Of a DNA stretch of 7,079 nt, positions 1-6,068 are shown piece by piece (the stretch's first letter is position 1; each line of letters starts with the position of its first letter). The notes under the pieces were generated by a model. That model worked only from the letters and a program-made list of their open reading frames with translations. It searched no databases and was not told where the DNA came from. The position numbers were made by a program, and so were the translations under genes. Origin of the DNA: Candidatus Latescibacteria bacterium 4484_107 (GTDB lineage: Bacteria; Latescibacterota; 4484-107); the NCBI GenBank assembly GCA_002059205.1, contig MVCQ01000072.1, positions 1 through 7,079 on the forward strand. The letters are read 5' to 3'.

Positions 1-23
1 GAGGATTTTGGGAATCTCTTCAT
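1..23 (-). CDS. Possible first codons of a further leftward gene (partial)
   Basis: On the minus strand an ATG (21-23) follows the peptidase stop TAA with no gap and opens a frame beginning MKRFPKS that leaves the window. Only seven codons are visible and no clear Shine-Dalgarno site precedes it. It could be the next gene of the same unit, translated by coupling, or chance. Confidence 0.2.
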
Positions 24-2027
24 TTAGCGCACCAGGCTCATTTTTCCCCGAAGCATCATCCCCTCGCCTTCAATGACGTAAAAATAAATGCCGGGGCCGA
101 CGCGGTTGCCTGCCAGATTGCGCCCACGCCACAGGACGTTCCATCGGTCGTTTTCCTCGCGATGTTCGGTTTCCCAGACCAGCGCGCCGGACGGGGTAAA
201 AATCCGCACGCAGACTGTTTCGCACTCCTTCATGGGAAACGAGAGGCAGGTTCCTTCCGTGCCGAACGGATTCGGATAGTTATACACCAGATCGCCCACG
301 TCAATGGCCTCATGGAGTTTCACCTCGCAACCCGTCAGGTCGTTCGGGATGGAGACGTCCTTCAGGCGCACGAAAGAGTATCTCGGTGCGCTCAGTGTGA
401 TCGTGTAGGTCCCGTCCGGGACGCCATTGAAAAGAAACCGTCCGGACGCGCCCGTCGTGGTGGAATCTTCGAAGACACCGGAAGAAATGGCTATTGTGGC
501 CCTCGAAATGGGCTGCCCCGACTCGGCATCCACGACCCGGCCGTACAGGGTATGCTCCGCGTTCATGGCTGCTTCGGCGTTGATCACGCCCCAGCCCATT
601 TTGTTGTCCGGATTCAGCGCGTGATCTCCCGACCGGCGGAGCGCCTCCCGCACATCCATCGGCCCCCATGCAGGATGCGCCTGAAGCAAAAGTGCTGCCA
701 CGCCCGCTGTCAAAGGCGCGGCATACGAGGTTCCCTTTGAAAGGGTGTATAAGTTAGGCGCGTTGTCGGCCGTCCGAATGTCCACGCCCGGAGCCGCCAC
801 GTCCGGTTTGATCCTTCCGTCCGCCGTAGGCCCCCTCGAACTGAACGCAGCGAGGGTTCCGTCCGGGTTCACCGCTCCGACTGCGATGACGCTGTCTCCA
901 TCCGCCGGAAACAGGGCGTAGTGCCAGGGATCGTTTCCTTCGTTGCCCACCGCGTTGATCACCGTGATGCCCCGCTCGACGGCCCAATCCGCCGCAATCG
1001 TAATGCGTGCGGTGTTTCCGTCCAGGTCCGCGTACGTATAATCTTCTCCGGCGCCCACATCCCAGGTGTTGTATCCCAAAGAGGAGGATACGATGTCCGC
1101 GCCCATCGAGTCGGCCCACTCCACGCCCGCGATCCAGTAATCCTCCTCCACCGGGGTCTCGCTCGCCACGTCCTCGGTTCGGGCCAACAGGTAATCTGCT
1201 CCGTATGCGGGTCCGATCAGTGCGCCCTCTTTGTACCCCCCGATCACCGAGAGCACCTGCGTGCCATGCGGGTGACCGCTTACGTCCCCGTCTCCGTCCA
1301 CGAAGTCCCTTTGTCCCACTATGTGGATCTTCTGAAAGGCCTCGTGATCCATAGGGCCGAATCCCGAATCCAACAGACAGATACGAACGCCGGCGCCGTT
1401 CCATCCCGCATCGTGCAGGGCGGGCACGTCGATCATCGCCAATTGGCTATAGGAAGGCCCGTAGTCCAAGCGATGCTGCATTCCGGCCGGCTTCAGGGCT
1501 TTCTTCGATGGCTCTTTTTGAAGCTTCTTCGGATCGCTCCGACGGAAGCGTGCCACGGGCTCGATGGAGCGGACAAAGGGGAGACTTTCGACCCCCGCTA
1601 TCTGTTTCGCGGTGGCCCGGACGCTGACTCCGTTGAACCAGCGGGAGATCGTGCGCACCTTCAGACCGCATGCCTCGACGGCCTTTACGTAGTTTTGAAG
1701 CACCGGAAGATCGCGGAAGTCCGCACCCATTTTGTGCGGTGGCATCTTAGCCCTTCTTTTCAATATTCGGGCAGACGTCCGTTTTTCCCAAGCGCGACAG
1801 GCTTTTTCGTACTCCGCGTGATCCGTTATGCCCTTGTCCGTGAAAAAAAGCCACACTGAAGTCGGCTTGTTCGGATCGCTTTGAGTCAGCCTGCGCAAAA
1901 GTTTCGGAGTCCTCTTTGGTGCATCCGGAGCTAGAAAAAGGAACGCTTCAGGCTCCATTCCCATGGCCTGCACGGAGAGCATGAGCAGGATGGTCAAAAT
2001 CCAGCATAGTTGAAGATTTTTTTTCAT
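24..2027 (-). CDS. Secreted S8 (subtilisin-family) serine peptidase with C-terminal FlgD-like/sorting-type domain
   Basis: Exported endopeptidase, 667 residues from the ATG at 2027. Order of parts: signal peptide (1-23, basic MKK then a hydrophobic stretch, likely cut after AMG); a propeptide-like region (about 25-165); the subtilase domain (about 185-490); a carboxypeptidase-regulatory-like beta-sandwich (about 494-570, LYGRVVDAESGQPI); and an end domain (about 580-667) opening with YNYPNPF and ending in a typical GxYFYVIEGEG strand. The catalytic triad is complete: Asp220 (LLDSG), His254 (HPHGTQV) and Ser434 (GTSYAAP), with oxyanion Asn362 (AVGNEGN). A GTG three codons upstream would give a slightly longer protein, but the ATG has GGGGTGA five bases before it and leads straight into MKK, so I chose it. 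It follows the LolA-like gene by 68 bp and is probably cotranscribed. Seen: triad and domain order. Known: YPNPF-type ends occur on secreted proteins of FCB-like bacteria, often as type IX sorting domains. Inferred: surface attachment or secretion by such a route. The substrate is unknown. Confidence 0.93.
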   Translation of the reverse strand: MKKNLQLCWILTILLMLSVQAMGMEPEAFLFLAPDAPKRTPKLLRRLTQSDPNKPTSVWLFFTDKGITDHAEYEKACRAWEKRTSARILKRRAKMPPHKMGADFRDLPVLQNYVKAVEACGLKVRTISRWFNGVSVRATAKQIAGVESLPFVRSIEPVARFRRSDPKKLQKEPSKKALKPAGMQHRLDYGPSYSQLAMIDVPALHDAGWNGAGVRICLLDSGFGPMDHEAFQKIHIVGQRDFVDGDGDVSGHPHGTQVLSVIGGYKEGALIGPAYGADYLLARTEDVASETPVEEDYWIAGVEWADSMGADIVSSSLGYNTWDVGAGEDYTYADLDGNTARITIAADWAVERGITVINAVGNEGNDPWHYALFPADGDSVIAVGAVNPDGTLAAFSSRGPTADGRIKPDVAAPGVDIRTADNAPNLYTLSKGTSYAAPLTAGVAALLLQAHPAWGPMDVREALRRSGDHALNPDNKMGWGVINAEAAMNAEHTLYGRVVDAESGQPISRATIAISSGVFEDSTTTGASGRFLFNGVPDGTYTITLSAPRYSFVRLKDVSIPNDLTGCEVKLHEAIDVGDLVYNYPNPFGTEGTCLSFPMKECETVCVRIFTPSGALVWETEHREENDRWNVLWRGRNLAGNRVGPGIYFYVIEGEGMMLRGKMSLVR

Positions 2028-2032
2028 AGGTG

Positions 2033-2039
2033 TCACCCC
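2033..2039 (-). promoter_or_regulatory. Ribosome binding site of the S8 peptidase
   Basis: On the minus strand this reads GGGGTGA, five bases before the ATG at 2027. The GGTGA part is complementary to the 16S rRNA 3' end. It supports the ATG at 2027 over the GTG at 2036, which lies inside this motif and has no good site of its own. Confidence 0.55.
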
Positions 2040-2095
2040 AATGGCACGAAGTTAGCATCTTTGAAATTCATGAGCTTGCCAACATGCAGGAAAAC

Positions 2096-2752
2096 CTATC
2101 GCTGCTCCCTCATATCCACCACGTCCACGCCTTCCGGCACCTGAAAAGTAAAGAGCGATTTGTCCATCTTGGGATTGATCAACACGTTCGAAAGGCGATA
2201 CGTGGTACCGTCTCCGTTTATGTCCACGTAAGCCACCTTCAGCACCACCCATTCCTTCGGATCCACCCATACCTTCATCCGGGCCACGTCCGCATTTTTC
2301 TCCTGCTTCTTTGGAATCAATTCGACGAGGTGGCACTTCTTGCCTCCGACTTTCTCCAGCGCCACGTACCGAGCGCCATAGTCCTCCCCGTATTCGAACA
2401 ACAGATCCTCCCACTTGGGCATCCCTCTCAGTTCACTGTACGAAGTGAGGATGACCTGCTCATTCGCGTAAATGTAAGTCCACACCTGCTTCCCATCGCT
2501 GACCACGGTTTGTGTCTCCGTCACCAACCGAAAGCGATTCGGTTTCTTCAGATAGAGCTTCCCCCTGAAGGTGTGCGTTTCCTGCGCCAATTTCCACTCG
2601 AACGTCTGCTCGAAGTCCGCGGAAAATCGCTTCATTTTTTCATACCGTTTCCGCACTTTTTTGATCACTTCCTTGCCGGTCATCGGGTGGGAAGCGCTCG
2701 GAAATACCCCCAGTAGGGTCATAGCTATCAAGCCGATCCAGATCTTTTTCAT
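2096..2752 (-). CDS. LolA-family periplasmic protein (outer-membrane lipoprotein carrier/sorting-like)
   Basis: A 218-residue exported protein of the LolA/LolB-like fold family, whose members bind lipid or lipoprotein acyl chains in a half-open beta-barrel and ferry them from inner to outer membrane. Visible signs: a signal peptide (MKKIWIGLIAMTLLGVFPSA, probable cut after residue 20) with no lipobox Cys, so a soluble periplasmic product; the opening helix motif FSADFEQTF (43-51); GKLYLKKPNRFRL (64-76); VVSDGKQVWTY (83-93); WVDPKEWVVLKVAYVDING (162-180); and FTFQVPEGVDVVD near the end. These are the standard strand motifs of the family and the length is normal. An ATG 17 codons upstream is open, but the one at 2752 has a strong GAGGAG site and starts the signal peptide directly. 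It lies 84 bp after folC and 68 bp before the peptidase. The general family call is secure. Whether it is true LolA is not: many divergent COG2834-type paralogues exist, so I give no gene symbol. Confidence 0.85.
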   Translation of the reverse strand: MKKIWIGLIAMTLLGVFPSASHPMTGKEVIKKVRKRYEKMKRFSADFEQTFEWKLAQETHTFRGKLYLKKPNRFRLVTETQTVVSDGKQVWTYIYANEQVILTSYSELRGMPKWEDLLFEYGEDYGARYVALEKVGGKKCHLVELIPKKQEKNADVARMKVWVDPKEWVVLKVAYVDINGDGTTYRLSNVLINPKMDKSLFTFQVPEGVDVVDMREQR

Positions 2753-2757
2753 AAATT

Positions 2758-2763
2758 CTCCTC
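2758..2763 (-). promoter_or_regulatory. Ribosome binding site of the LolA-family gene
   Basis: GAGGAG on the minus strand, five bases before the ATG at 2752. It decides that start over the in-frame ATG at 2803, which would add a 17-residue basic stretch before the signal peptide. Confidence 0.75.
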
Positions 2764-2836
2764 GTTTCGTTTTTTTTCCGTAACTTCGTTTTGCTTCCTT
2801 CATGGTTTCTGAGACGCCGAACGTTGGAGGGCCCCT

Positions 2837-4192
2837 TCAGGCTACCTCCAGTCCGAAGTGTTCGATGGCCTGCTCCGCCAACATAAACGATCCCGCGATG
2901 CAGACCAGATCGTTCTTGTGAGCGGCACGTTGAGCCGAGGAAATCGCCTCGGCCACGGTGGGCGTTTCGGCGCACGGAATGTGGCGCTGCTCGAACCCCC
3001 TCCGAAGTTCTTCTTTGGGACGGATGCGCGGCGAATCTATGGCGGGCAGGAACACATAATCCACGATGGGAGCGAACTCCTGCACGATCCCATCCACGTC
3101 CTTATCCTTGTGGAGGGCGAACACCAAAAGGAGCCGCTTGAAGTCGAAGGACTTCTCTAAGGTCTCCCGCAGTTTTAGAAACGATGCGGGATTGTGCGCC
3201 ACGTCCAACACAACCGTGGGCTGTTTCCCGATTACGGAGATCCTTCCGAGCGCCCTCGTCCCGGCCAGTCCGGCCCGGATCGTCGTTTCCGAAAGCGCAC
3301 GACCTGACTTCCCGAACGCTTCGAGCGCCGCTATGGCTGTTGCCGCATTGATGCGTTGATGATCGCCCAACAGCGGAATCCGCAGATCCGGATAGACCCC
3401 TCGTGTTCCCGTGATTTCAAATCGGGCGTCTCCTTTCTCACCTTCCTCCACTTCCTTTCTCCAAGTCACATCCGTTCCCACCTCGATCAGCGGCGCGTTT
3501 TGCTCGCGGGCGACCCGACGGATCACCTCCATGGCCTCCGAAGGCTGAGGGGCCGTCACGGTGGGACAGGCCGGCTTGATGATCCCCGCCTTCTCAACCG
3601 CGATGGCGGCCAAATTCGACCCGAGGTGCCGGGTATGATCGAAACTGATGGGCGTGATCACACACACCCTGGGATGGATCACGTTGGTGGCATCGATACG
3701 CCCGCCCATACCCACTTCGAGGATCGCCACGTCCACCTCTCGACGCGCAAAGTATAAAAATGCCATCACCGTGAGCACATCGAAGAAAGAGTGGCTGCAT
3801 CGTTGGATCTCCGTCGGCGGCGTGATAAAGGGCCGGAGTTGGTTTGTGAGCGCGGCAAAATCTTCTTTTGGAATCCGGCGGCCGTCCACGCGGATCCGCT
3901 CCCGGAAGGATACGAGATGGGGGGACGTATAGAGTCCCACCCTAAAGCCTCCCGCGCTCAGGATGCTCGCAATCATCGCGGCGGTGGAGCCTTTGCCTTT
4001 GGTGCCGGCGATGTGGATGGCCTCGAGCCGTTGGTGCGGATTGTGCACAAGATCCAGGAGGGAGAAGACGCGATCCAATTTGAAGGCGTTGTCGTATTTG
4101 TAATCGGCCGTCTTTTCGTAGTTCGTCAGCTTGAAGATAAAGGCGGCGGCCTCCTCGTAGGATGCAAGCGTTGATTTAGGCATCGTGTTCAT
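2837..4192 (-). CDS. folC: Bifunctional folylpolyglutamate synthase / dihydrofolate synthase
   Basis: Cytoplasmic ATP-dependent ligase of the Mur ligase superfamily. It adds glutamate to dihydropteroate to make dihydrofolate and/or extends the glutamate tail of tetrahydrofolates. The protein has 451 residues, normal for FolC. Visible motifs: N-terminal YKYDNAFKLDRV (31-42) before the ligase core; ATP P-loop HIAGTKGKGST (60-70); YTSPHLVSFRERIRV (88-102), the folate-side loop; LEVGMGGRIDATN (158-170); SFDHTRHLG (183-191) followed by EKAGIIK, whose Lys201 matches the usually carbamylated lysine; GDHQRINAATAI (276-287) at the domain junction; and DVAHNP (330-335) in the C-terminal domain. All active-site segments are intact. 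Sequence alone does not tell whether both activities are present. A second in-frame ATG lies three codons in (4183); neither start has a strong Shine-Dalgarno site, so the exact start is uncertain. The gene lies 106 bp after alr, with an inverted array of heptamer repeats between them, and 84 bp before the LolA-like gene. Confidence 0.95.
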   Translation of the reverse strand: MNTMPKSTLASYEEAAAFIFKLTNYEKTADYKYDNAFKLDRVFSLLDLVHNPHQRLEAIHIAGTKGKGSTAAMIASILSAGGFRVGLYTSPHLVSFRERIRVDGRRIPKEDFAALTNQLRPFITPPTEIQRCSHSFFDVLTVMAFLYFARREVDVAILEVGMGGRIDATNVIHPRVCVITPISFDHTRHLGSNLAAIAVEKAGIIKPACPTVTAPQPSEAMEVIRRVAREQNAPLIEVGTDVTWRKEVEEGEKGDARFEITGTRGVYPDLRIPLLGDHQRINAATAIAALEAFGKSGRALSETTIRAGLAGTRALGRISVIGKQPTVVLDVAHNPASFLKLRETLEKSFDFKRLLLVFALHKDKDVDGIVQEFAPIVDYVFLPAIDSPRIRPKEELRRGFEQRHIPCAETPTVAEAISSAQRAAHKNDLVCIAGSFMLAEQAIEHFGLEVA

Positions 4193-4218
4193 CTCATATA
4201 CTTGGAGAATGGGGGAAG

Positions 4219-4282
4219 TTTTCAGTTCTCAGCCTTCAGCACCCAATCCTCTCGCTGGCAACTGACAACTGGCAGCTGACAA
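4219..4282. repeat. Two arrays of 7-bp repeats in opposite orientation (folC-alr gap)
   Basis: On the plus strand 4255-4282 is four exact-phase heptamers: CTGGCAA, CTGACAA, CTGGCAG, CTGACAA. On the minus strand 4239-4219 is three related heptamers: CTGAAGG, CTGAGAA, CTGAAAA. The two arrays face each other across a short spacer of about 15 bp. Their strands can pair: in the minus-strand RNA, CAGTTGTCAG pairs with CTGAGAACTG at 9 of 10 positions, and the stem continues imperfectly towards the loop. No T-run follows, so it is not a standard intrinsic terminator. It fills most of the 106-bp gap between folC and alr. Similar CTGAAAA-like tandem heptamers occur, as far as I recall, between genes in several bacterial groups; the function is unknown. 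Confidence 0.8.
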
Positions 4283-4298
4283 AGGAACCGTCGTTCTT

Positions 4299-5414
4299 TC
4301 AACGATCTACATACACTCTCGGCACGCGCTGAGCGAGGGCGCACACCACTTCGTAGTTGATCGTTGAGCAGAGTCTGGCGATCTCCTCCGCCGAGATGCG
4401 TTCGGTTCCCTGTTCTCCGATCAGAATCACCTCGTCACCCACTCGCACACCCTTGATTTGCGTCACGTCCACCATCATCTGATCCATACAGATGTTGCCT
4501 ACGATCCGGGCTCGTTTTCCTCGGATCAACACCTGCCCCCGATTGGAGAGGCTCCGACGATATCCGTCTCCGTACCCCACCGGGATCGTGGCGATCCGGG
4601 ATTGCTTTTTGGCTATGAAGGTGCGTCCGTACCCGATGGCTGTTTTTGCGCGCACGGTTTTGAGGAAACAGACGTGGGATTTCAGGGTCAGCGCGGGTTT
4701 CAACTGGATCTGAAGCCCTGCTCCCCGGAAAGGCTTTAATCCATAGATCATCAGGCCCGGTCGCACCATATCCATGTGCGCGTCCGGATAACGTATGATC
4801 GCTGCGCTGTTGGCGGCATGGGTGATGGGGATACAGATTCCATGCGCTCGTATTTTTCGCACCACCTCGCCGAAACGTCGGATCTGGCCCAGAGTATATC
4901 GCTCGTTATACGCATCGGCCACCGGGAAATGGGTGTAAACGCCCTCCAGCACGAGGTGATCGAGTTCGGAGATCGCCTCCAGAAAGCTCAGGATTTCCCC
5001 AGTTTTCAGTCCGATGCGTCCCATTCCGGTATCCACCTTAAGGTGCACCTGAACCCTGCGATGCTGCCCTCTCGCCGCCGTCGAAAGCGCCACGGCCAAT
5101 TCGTGCGTGCACACCGTCGCGGTCAGTCCCCATCGCACGATTTCGTCGGCCCGCTCCGGCAACTCGCTTCCGAGGATCAGGATGGGTGCTCCGATGCCCA
5201 GCCGCCTCAGCTCGATGCCCTCCTCGAGGAAGGCTACGCCCAATACGTTGGCTCCGGCCCGCAGCACCGCTTGAGCCACCTGCTCCAACCCGTGGCCATA
5301 GGCATTGGCCTTTACCGCCACCAGTATTCTGGTTAGAGACCCCACCTCACTCCGGACTTCCCGGACGTTGCTTCGGATGGCTCCTAAGTTGATTTCCGCG
5401 TAGGTCGGACGCAT
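4299..5414 (-). CDS. alr: Alanine racemase (PLP-dependent)
   Basis: Cytoplasmic pyridoxal-phosphate enzyme that interconverts L- and D-alanine and so supplies D-alanine for peptidoglycan stem peptides. The 371-residue length is typical. The N-terminal TIM barrel holds the PLP-binding lysine in VAVKANAYGHG (Lys35) and the HLKVDTGMGRIG segment (124-135), with Lys126 at the usually carbamylated position and Arg133, which contacts the PLP phenolate in known structures. MVRPGLMIYG (216-225) closes the barrel. The C-terminal beta domain gives the second catalytic base, Tyr262 in GYGRTF, and the CMDQMMVD motif (309-316). Every key residue is present. The ATG at 5414 has AAGGAG five bases upstream and a TATAAT box about 25 bp upstream. 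It is the first gene of the leftward unit with folC, and is divergent from mraZ across 654 bp. A biosynthetic housekeeping role is more likely than a catabolic DadX role, because no D-amino-acid dehydrogenase is nearby. Confidence 0.97.
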   Translation of the reverse strand: MRPTYAEINLGAIRSNVREVRSEVGSLTRILVAVKANAYGHGLEQVAQAVLRAGANVLGVAFLEEGIELRRLGIGAPILILGSELPERADEIVRWGLTATVCTHELAVALSTAARGQHRRVQVHLKVDTGMGRIGLKTGEILSFLEAISELDHLVLEGVYTHFPVADAYNERYTLGQIRRFGEVVRKIRAHGICIPITHAANSAAIIRYPDAHMDMVRPGLMIYGLKPFRGAGLQIQLKPALTLKSHVCFLKTVRAKTAIGYGRTFIAKKQSRIATIPVGYGDGYRRSLSNRGQVLIRGKRARIVGNICMDQMMVDVTQIKGVRVGDEVILIGEQGTERISAEEIARLCSTINYEVVCALAQRVPRVYVDR

Positions 5415-5419
5415 CGTCG

Positions 5420-5425
5420 CTCCTT
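5420..5425 (-). promoter_or_regulatory. Ribosome binding site of alr
   Basis: AAGGAG on the minus strand, five bases before the alr ATG at 5414; a strong, normally spaced Shine-Dalgarno site that fixes this start. Confidence 0.75.
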
Positions 5426-5438
5426 CGGATTTCGTATC

Positions 5439-5444
5439 ATTATA
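5439..5444 (-). promoter_or_regulatory. Candidate -10 box of the alr (alr-folC-lolA-like-peptidase) promoter
   Basis: A perfect TATAAT on the minus strand, placed so that transcription would start near 5432, just ahead of the alr Shine-Dalgarno site. The best -35 at 17 bp is TGCCCA (5462-5467), only 3 of 6 matches to TTGACA, so the promoter may be weak or activator-dependent. No other good promoter is visible for the genes downstream of alr. Confidence 0.45.
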
Positions 5445-5472
5445 AATGGGTATTGCTCAGGTGGGCATGACG

Positions 5473-5488
5473 GCACAGAGGCACAGAG
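5473..5488. repeat. Tandem octamer pair GCACAGAG
   Basis: GCACAGAG occurs twice back to back. It resembles the CGCAAAGA pair at 6005-6020 and the single CGCAGAGG at 5888-5895 in length and purine-rich pattern. Similar purine-rich octamers are, as I recall, scattered between genes in a number of bacterial genomes. Function unknown. Confidence 0.5.
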
Positions 5489-5719
5489 TGGTTTGGTCGT
5501 GATTTTCTGATTTGCGGAACGAAGATTCTTGGGAATTATGTCGTTGGCTCCCGGCAAAAGGCTCAGATCACGGGAATGGTTTGCTGATTCCCCTGTGCCT
5601 GCATAGTTCCCGTCGCATATAAAAAGGGAATGATAGGATTTTTTGAGGGAGCCGATCCACTGCCCTTTTGTGCAGTATTTTTACGGACTAAGTGCTTATT
5701 TTTATTTTTTTTTGGAAGG

Positions 5720-5756
5720 AATGCATTTTTTTCTTGACTTTCAAAAAAAAAGCATT
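5720..5756. repeat. Imperfect inverted repeat framing the mraZ -35 box
   Basis: The left arm 5720-5732 is AATGC, one A, then seven T; the right arm ends 5744-5756 as an A tract followed by GCATT. The arms pair at 12 of 13 positions with one A-A mismatch. The -35 hexamer TTGACT lies in the central spacer. The A/T tracts could act as upstream promoter elements or bend the DNA; the symmetry could also come from the tracts by chance, though the AATGC/GCATT ends argue for a real dyad. Confidence 0.5.
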
Positions 5757-5761
5757 ATTAT
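5734..5761 (+). promoter_or_regulatory. Sigma-70-type promoter of mraZ-rsmH
   Basis: TTGACT (5734-5739; 5 of 6 to consensus), a 16-bp spacer containing an A tract, and TATTAT (5756-5761; 5 of 6 to TATAAT). Transcription would begin near 5768, giving a leader of about 300 bases before mraZ. It is the best promoter match in the window and lies immediately upstream of the GTGG box array, which supports both calls. Confidence 0.7.
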
Positions 5762-5767
5762 TGATGG

Positions 5768-5801
5768 GTGGTGCAAAGTGGTGCATTGTGGATAATGATG
5801 G
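5768..5801 (+). promoter_or_regulatory. MraZ operator: 10-bp-phased GTGG boxes
   Basis: GTGG occurs at 5768-5771, 5778-5781 and 5788-5791, and the near-match ATGG at 5798-5801, each exactly 10 bp from the next. The first two units share seven of their following bases or more (GTGGTGCAAA, GTGGTGCATT). Known: E. coli MraZ binds TGGGN direct repeats separated by 5-bp spacers, and mollicute MraZ binds AAAGTG-type repeats; the same 10-bp period puts all boxes on one helix face for the ring-shaped MraZ oligomer. Inferred: MraZ encoded 270 bp downstream binds here, over the predicted start site, and represses its own operon. Confidence 0.75.
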
Positions 5802-5812
5802 TTCTACGATAT

Positions 5813-5857
5813 AACTTTTTGAGTCTCAAGATGTTATAAAAAGTTCTGAAATCAGAA
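5813..5857. repeat. Cluster of inverted repeats in the mraZ leader
   Basis: Three dyads sit together. AACTTTTT (5813-5820) matches AAAAAGTT (5838-5845) perfectly across 17 bases. Inside it lies TTGAGTCTCAA (5819-5829), an 11-bp palindrome around a T. Directly after is TTCTGA, two bases, TCAGAA (5844-5857), 6-bp perfect arms. They are mutually overlapping, so alternative RNA folds are possible. There is no T-run after the last one (AAAACCTTTT follows), so a terminator is not well supported. Either protein-binding sites or leader RNA structure would fit. Confidence 0.5.
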
Positions 5858-6004
5858 AACCTTTTCATCCTGTCCAGCACTTCGCGGCGCAGAGGATCCA
5901 TGCTCAAATAAACGCCCGGGCTTCGTGGGAAGAGTGACTACTAATATAAGACCGAAGCGGCGGTTTGTCAAGATGGATTCAATCGAAAAAAGTCGAAATC
6001 TTGC

Positions 6005-6029
6005 CGCAAAGACGCAAAGATCGCAGAGG
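6005..6029. repeat. Tandem octamer pair CGCAAAGA with a degenerate third copy
   Basis: CGCAAAGA at 6005-6012 and again at 6013-6020, then CGCAGAGG at 6022-6029 one base out of phase. The third unit also occurs alone at 5888-5895. The array lies about 40 bp before mraZ, inside the predicted leader. Confidence 0.55.
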
Positions 6030-6068
6030 GAAATAAAAGAATAATCGTCCTGTATTGAGGAAACCCAG

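Larger units (their letters stand above)
5415..6068. other. 654-bp divergent intergenic region between alr and mraZ
   Basis: No believable gene lies here: the only open stretches are about 14 to 35 codons, low-complexity and without a suitable ribosome site. It holds, from left to right, the alr promoter, a GCACAGAG tandem pair, a plain stretch (about 5490-5690) in which I see nothing beyond weak hairpins, an AT-rich block with T and A tracts around the mraZ promoter, the MraZ box array, a cluster of inverted repeats (5813-5857), and a CGCAAAGA octamer pair shortly before mraZ. Confidence 0.8.

Noticed and set aside
921..1859. 312-codon open frame on the plus strand opposite the peptidase gene
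   Set aside because: It is antisense to a gene with full family motifs; its translation is rich in Arg, His and Pro with no recognisable domain, typical of a mirror frame in GC-rich DNA.
2030..2047. Small hairpin (GTGCCA / TGACAC) with the peptidase ribosome site in its loop
   Set aside because: Six-base arms with one mismatch are too weak to claim translational control.
2030..2716. 228-codon plus-strand open frame opposite the LolA-family gene
   Set aside because: Antisense shadow of a well-supported gene, with a His-rich sequence matching no family I know.
5659..5682. Possible plus-strand intrinsic terminator (ACTGC/GCAGT stem then ATTTTTA)
   Set aside because: The stem is only 5 bp with an 8-base loop, and no plus-strand gene ends nearby.
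5630..5737. 35-codon open frame starting MIGFFEG
   Set aside because: The AGGGA is directly against the ATG, the second half is Phe/Leu low-complexity coded by the T tracts, and it runs into the mraZ -35 box.
5922..5950. Second promoter candidate for mraZ (TTCGTG, then TATAAG)
   Set aside because: The -35 matches poorly, while the promoter at 5734-5761 is much better and adjoins the MraZ boxes.
5973..6044. 23-codon open frame MDSIEKSRN in the mraZ leader
   Set aside because: No Shine-Dalgarno site, and half of it is made of the octamer repeats.
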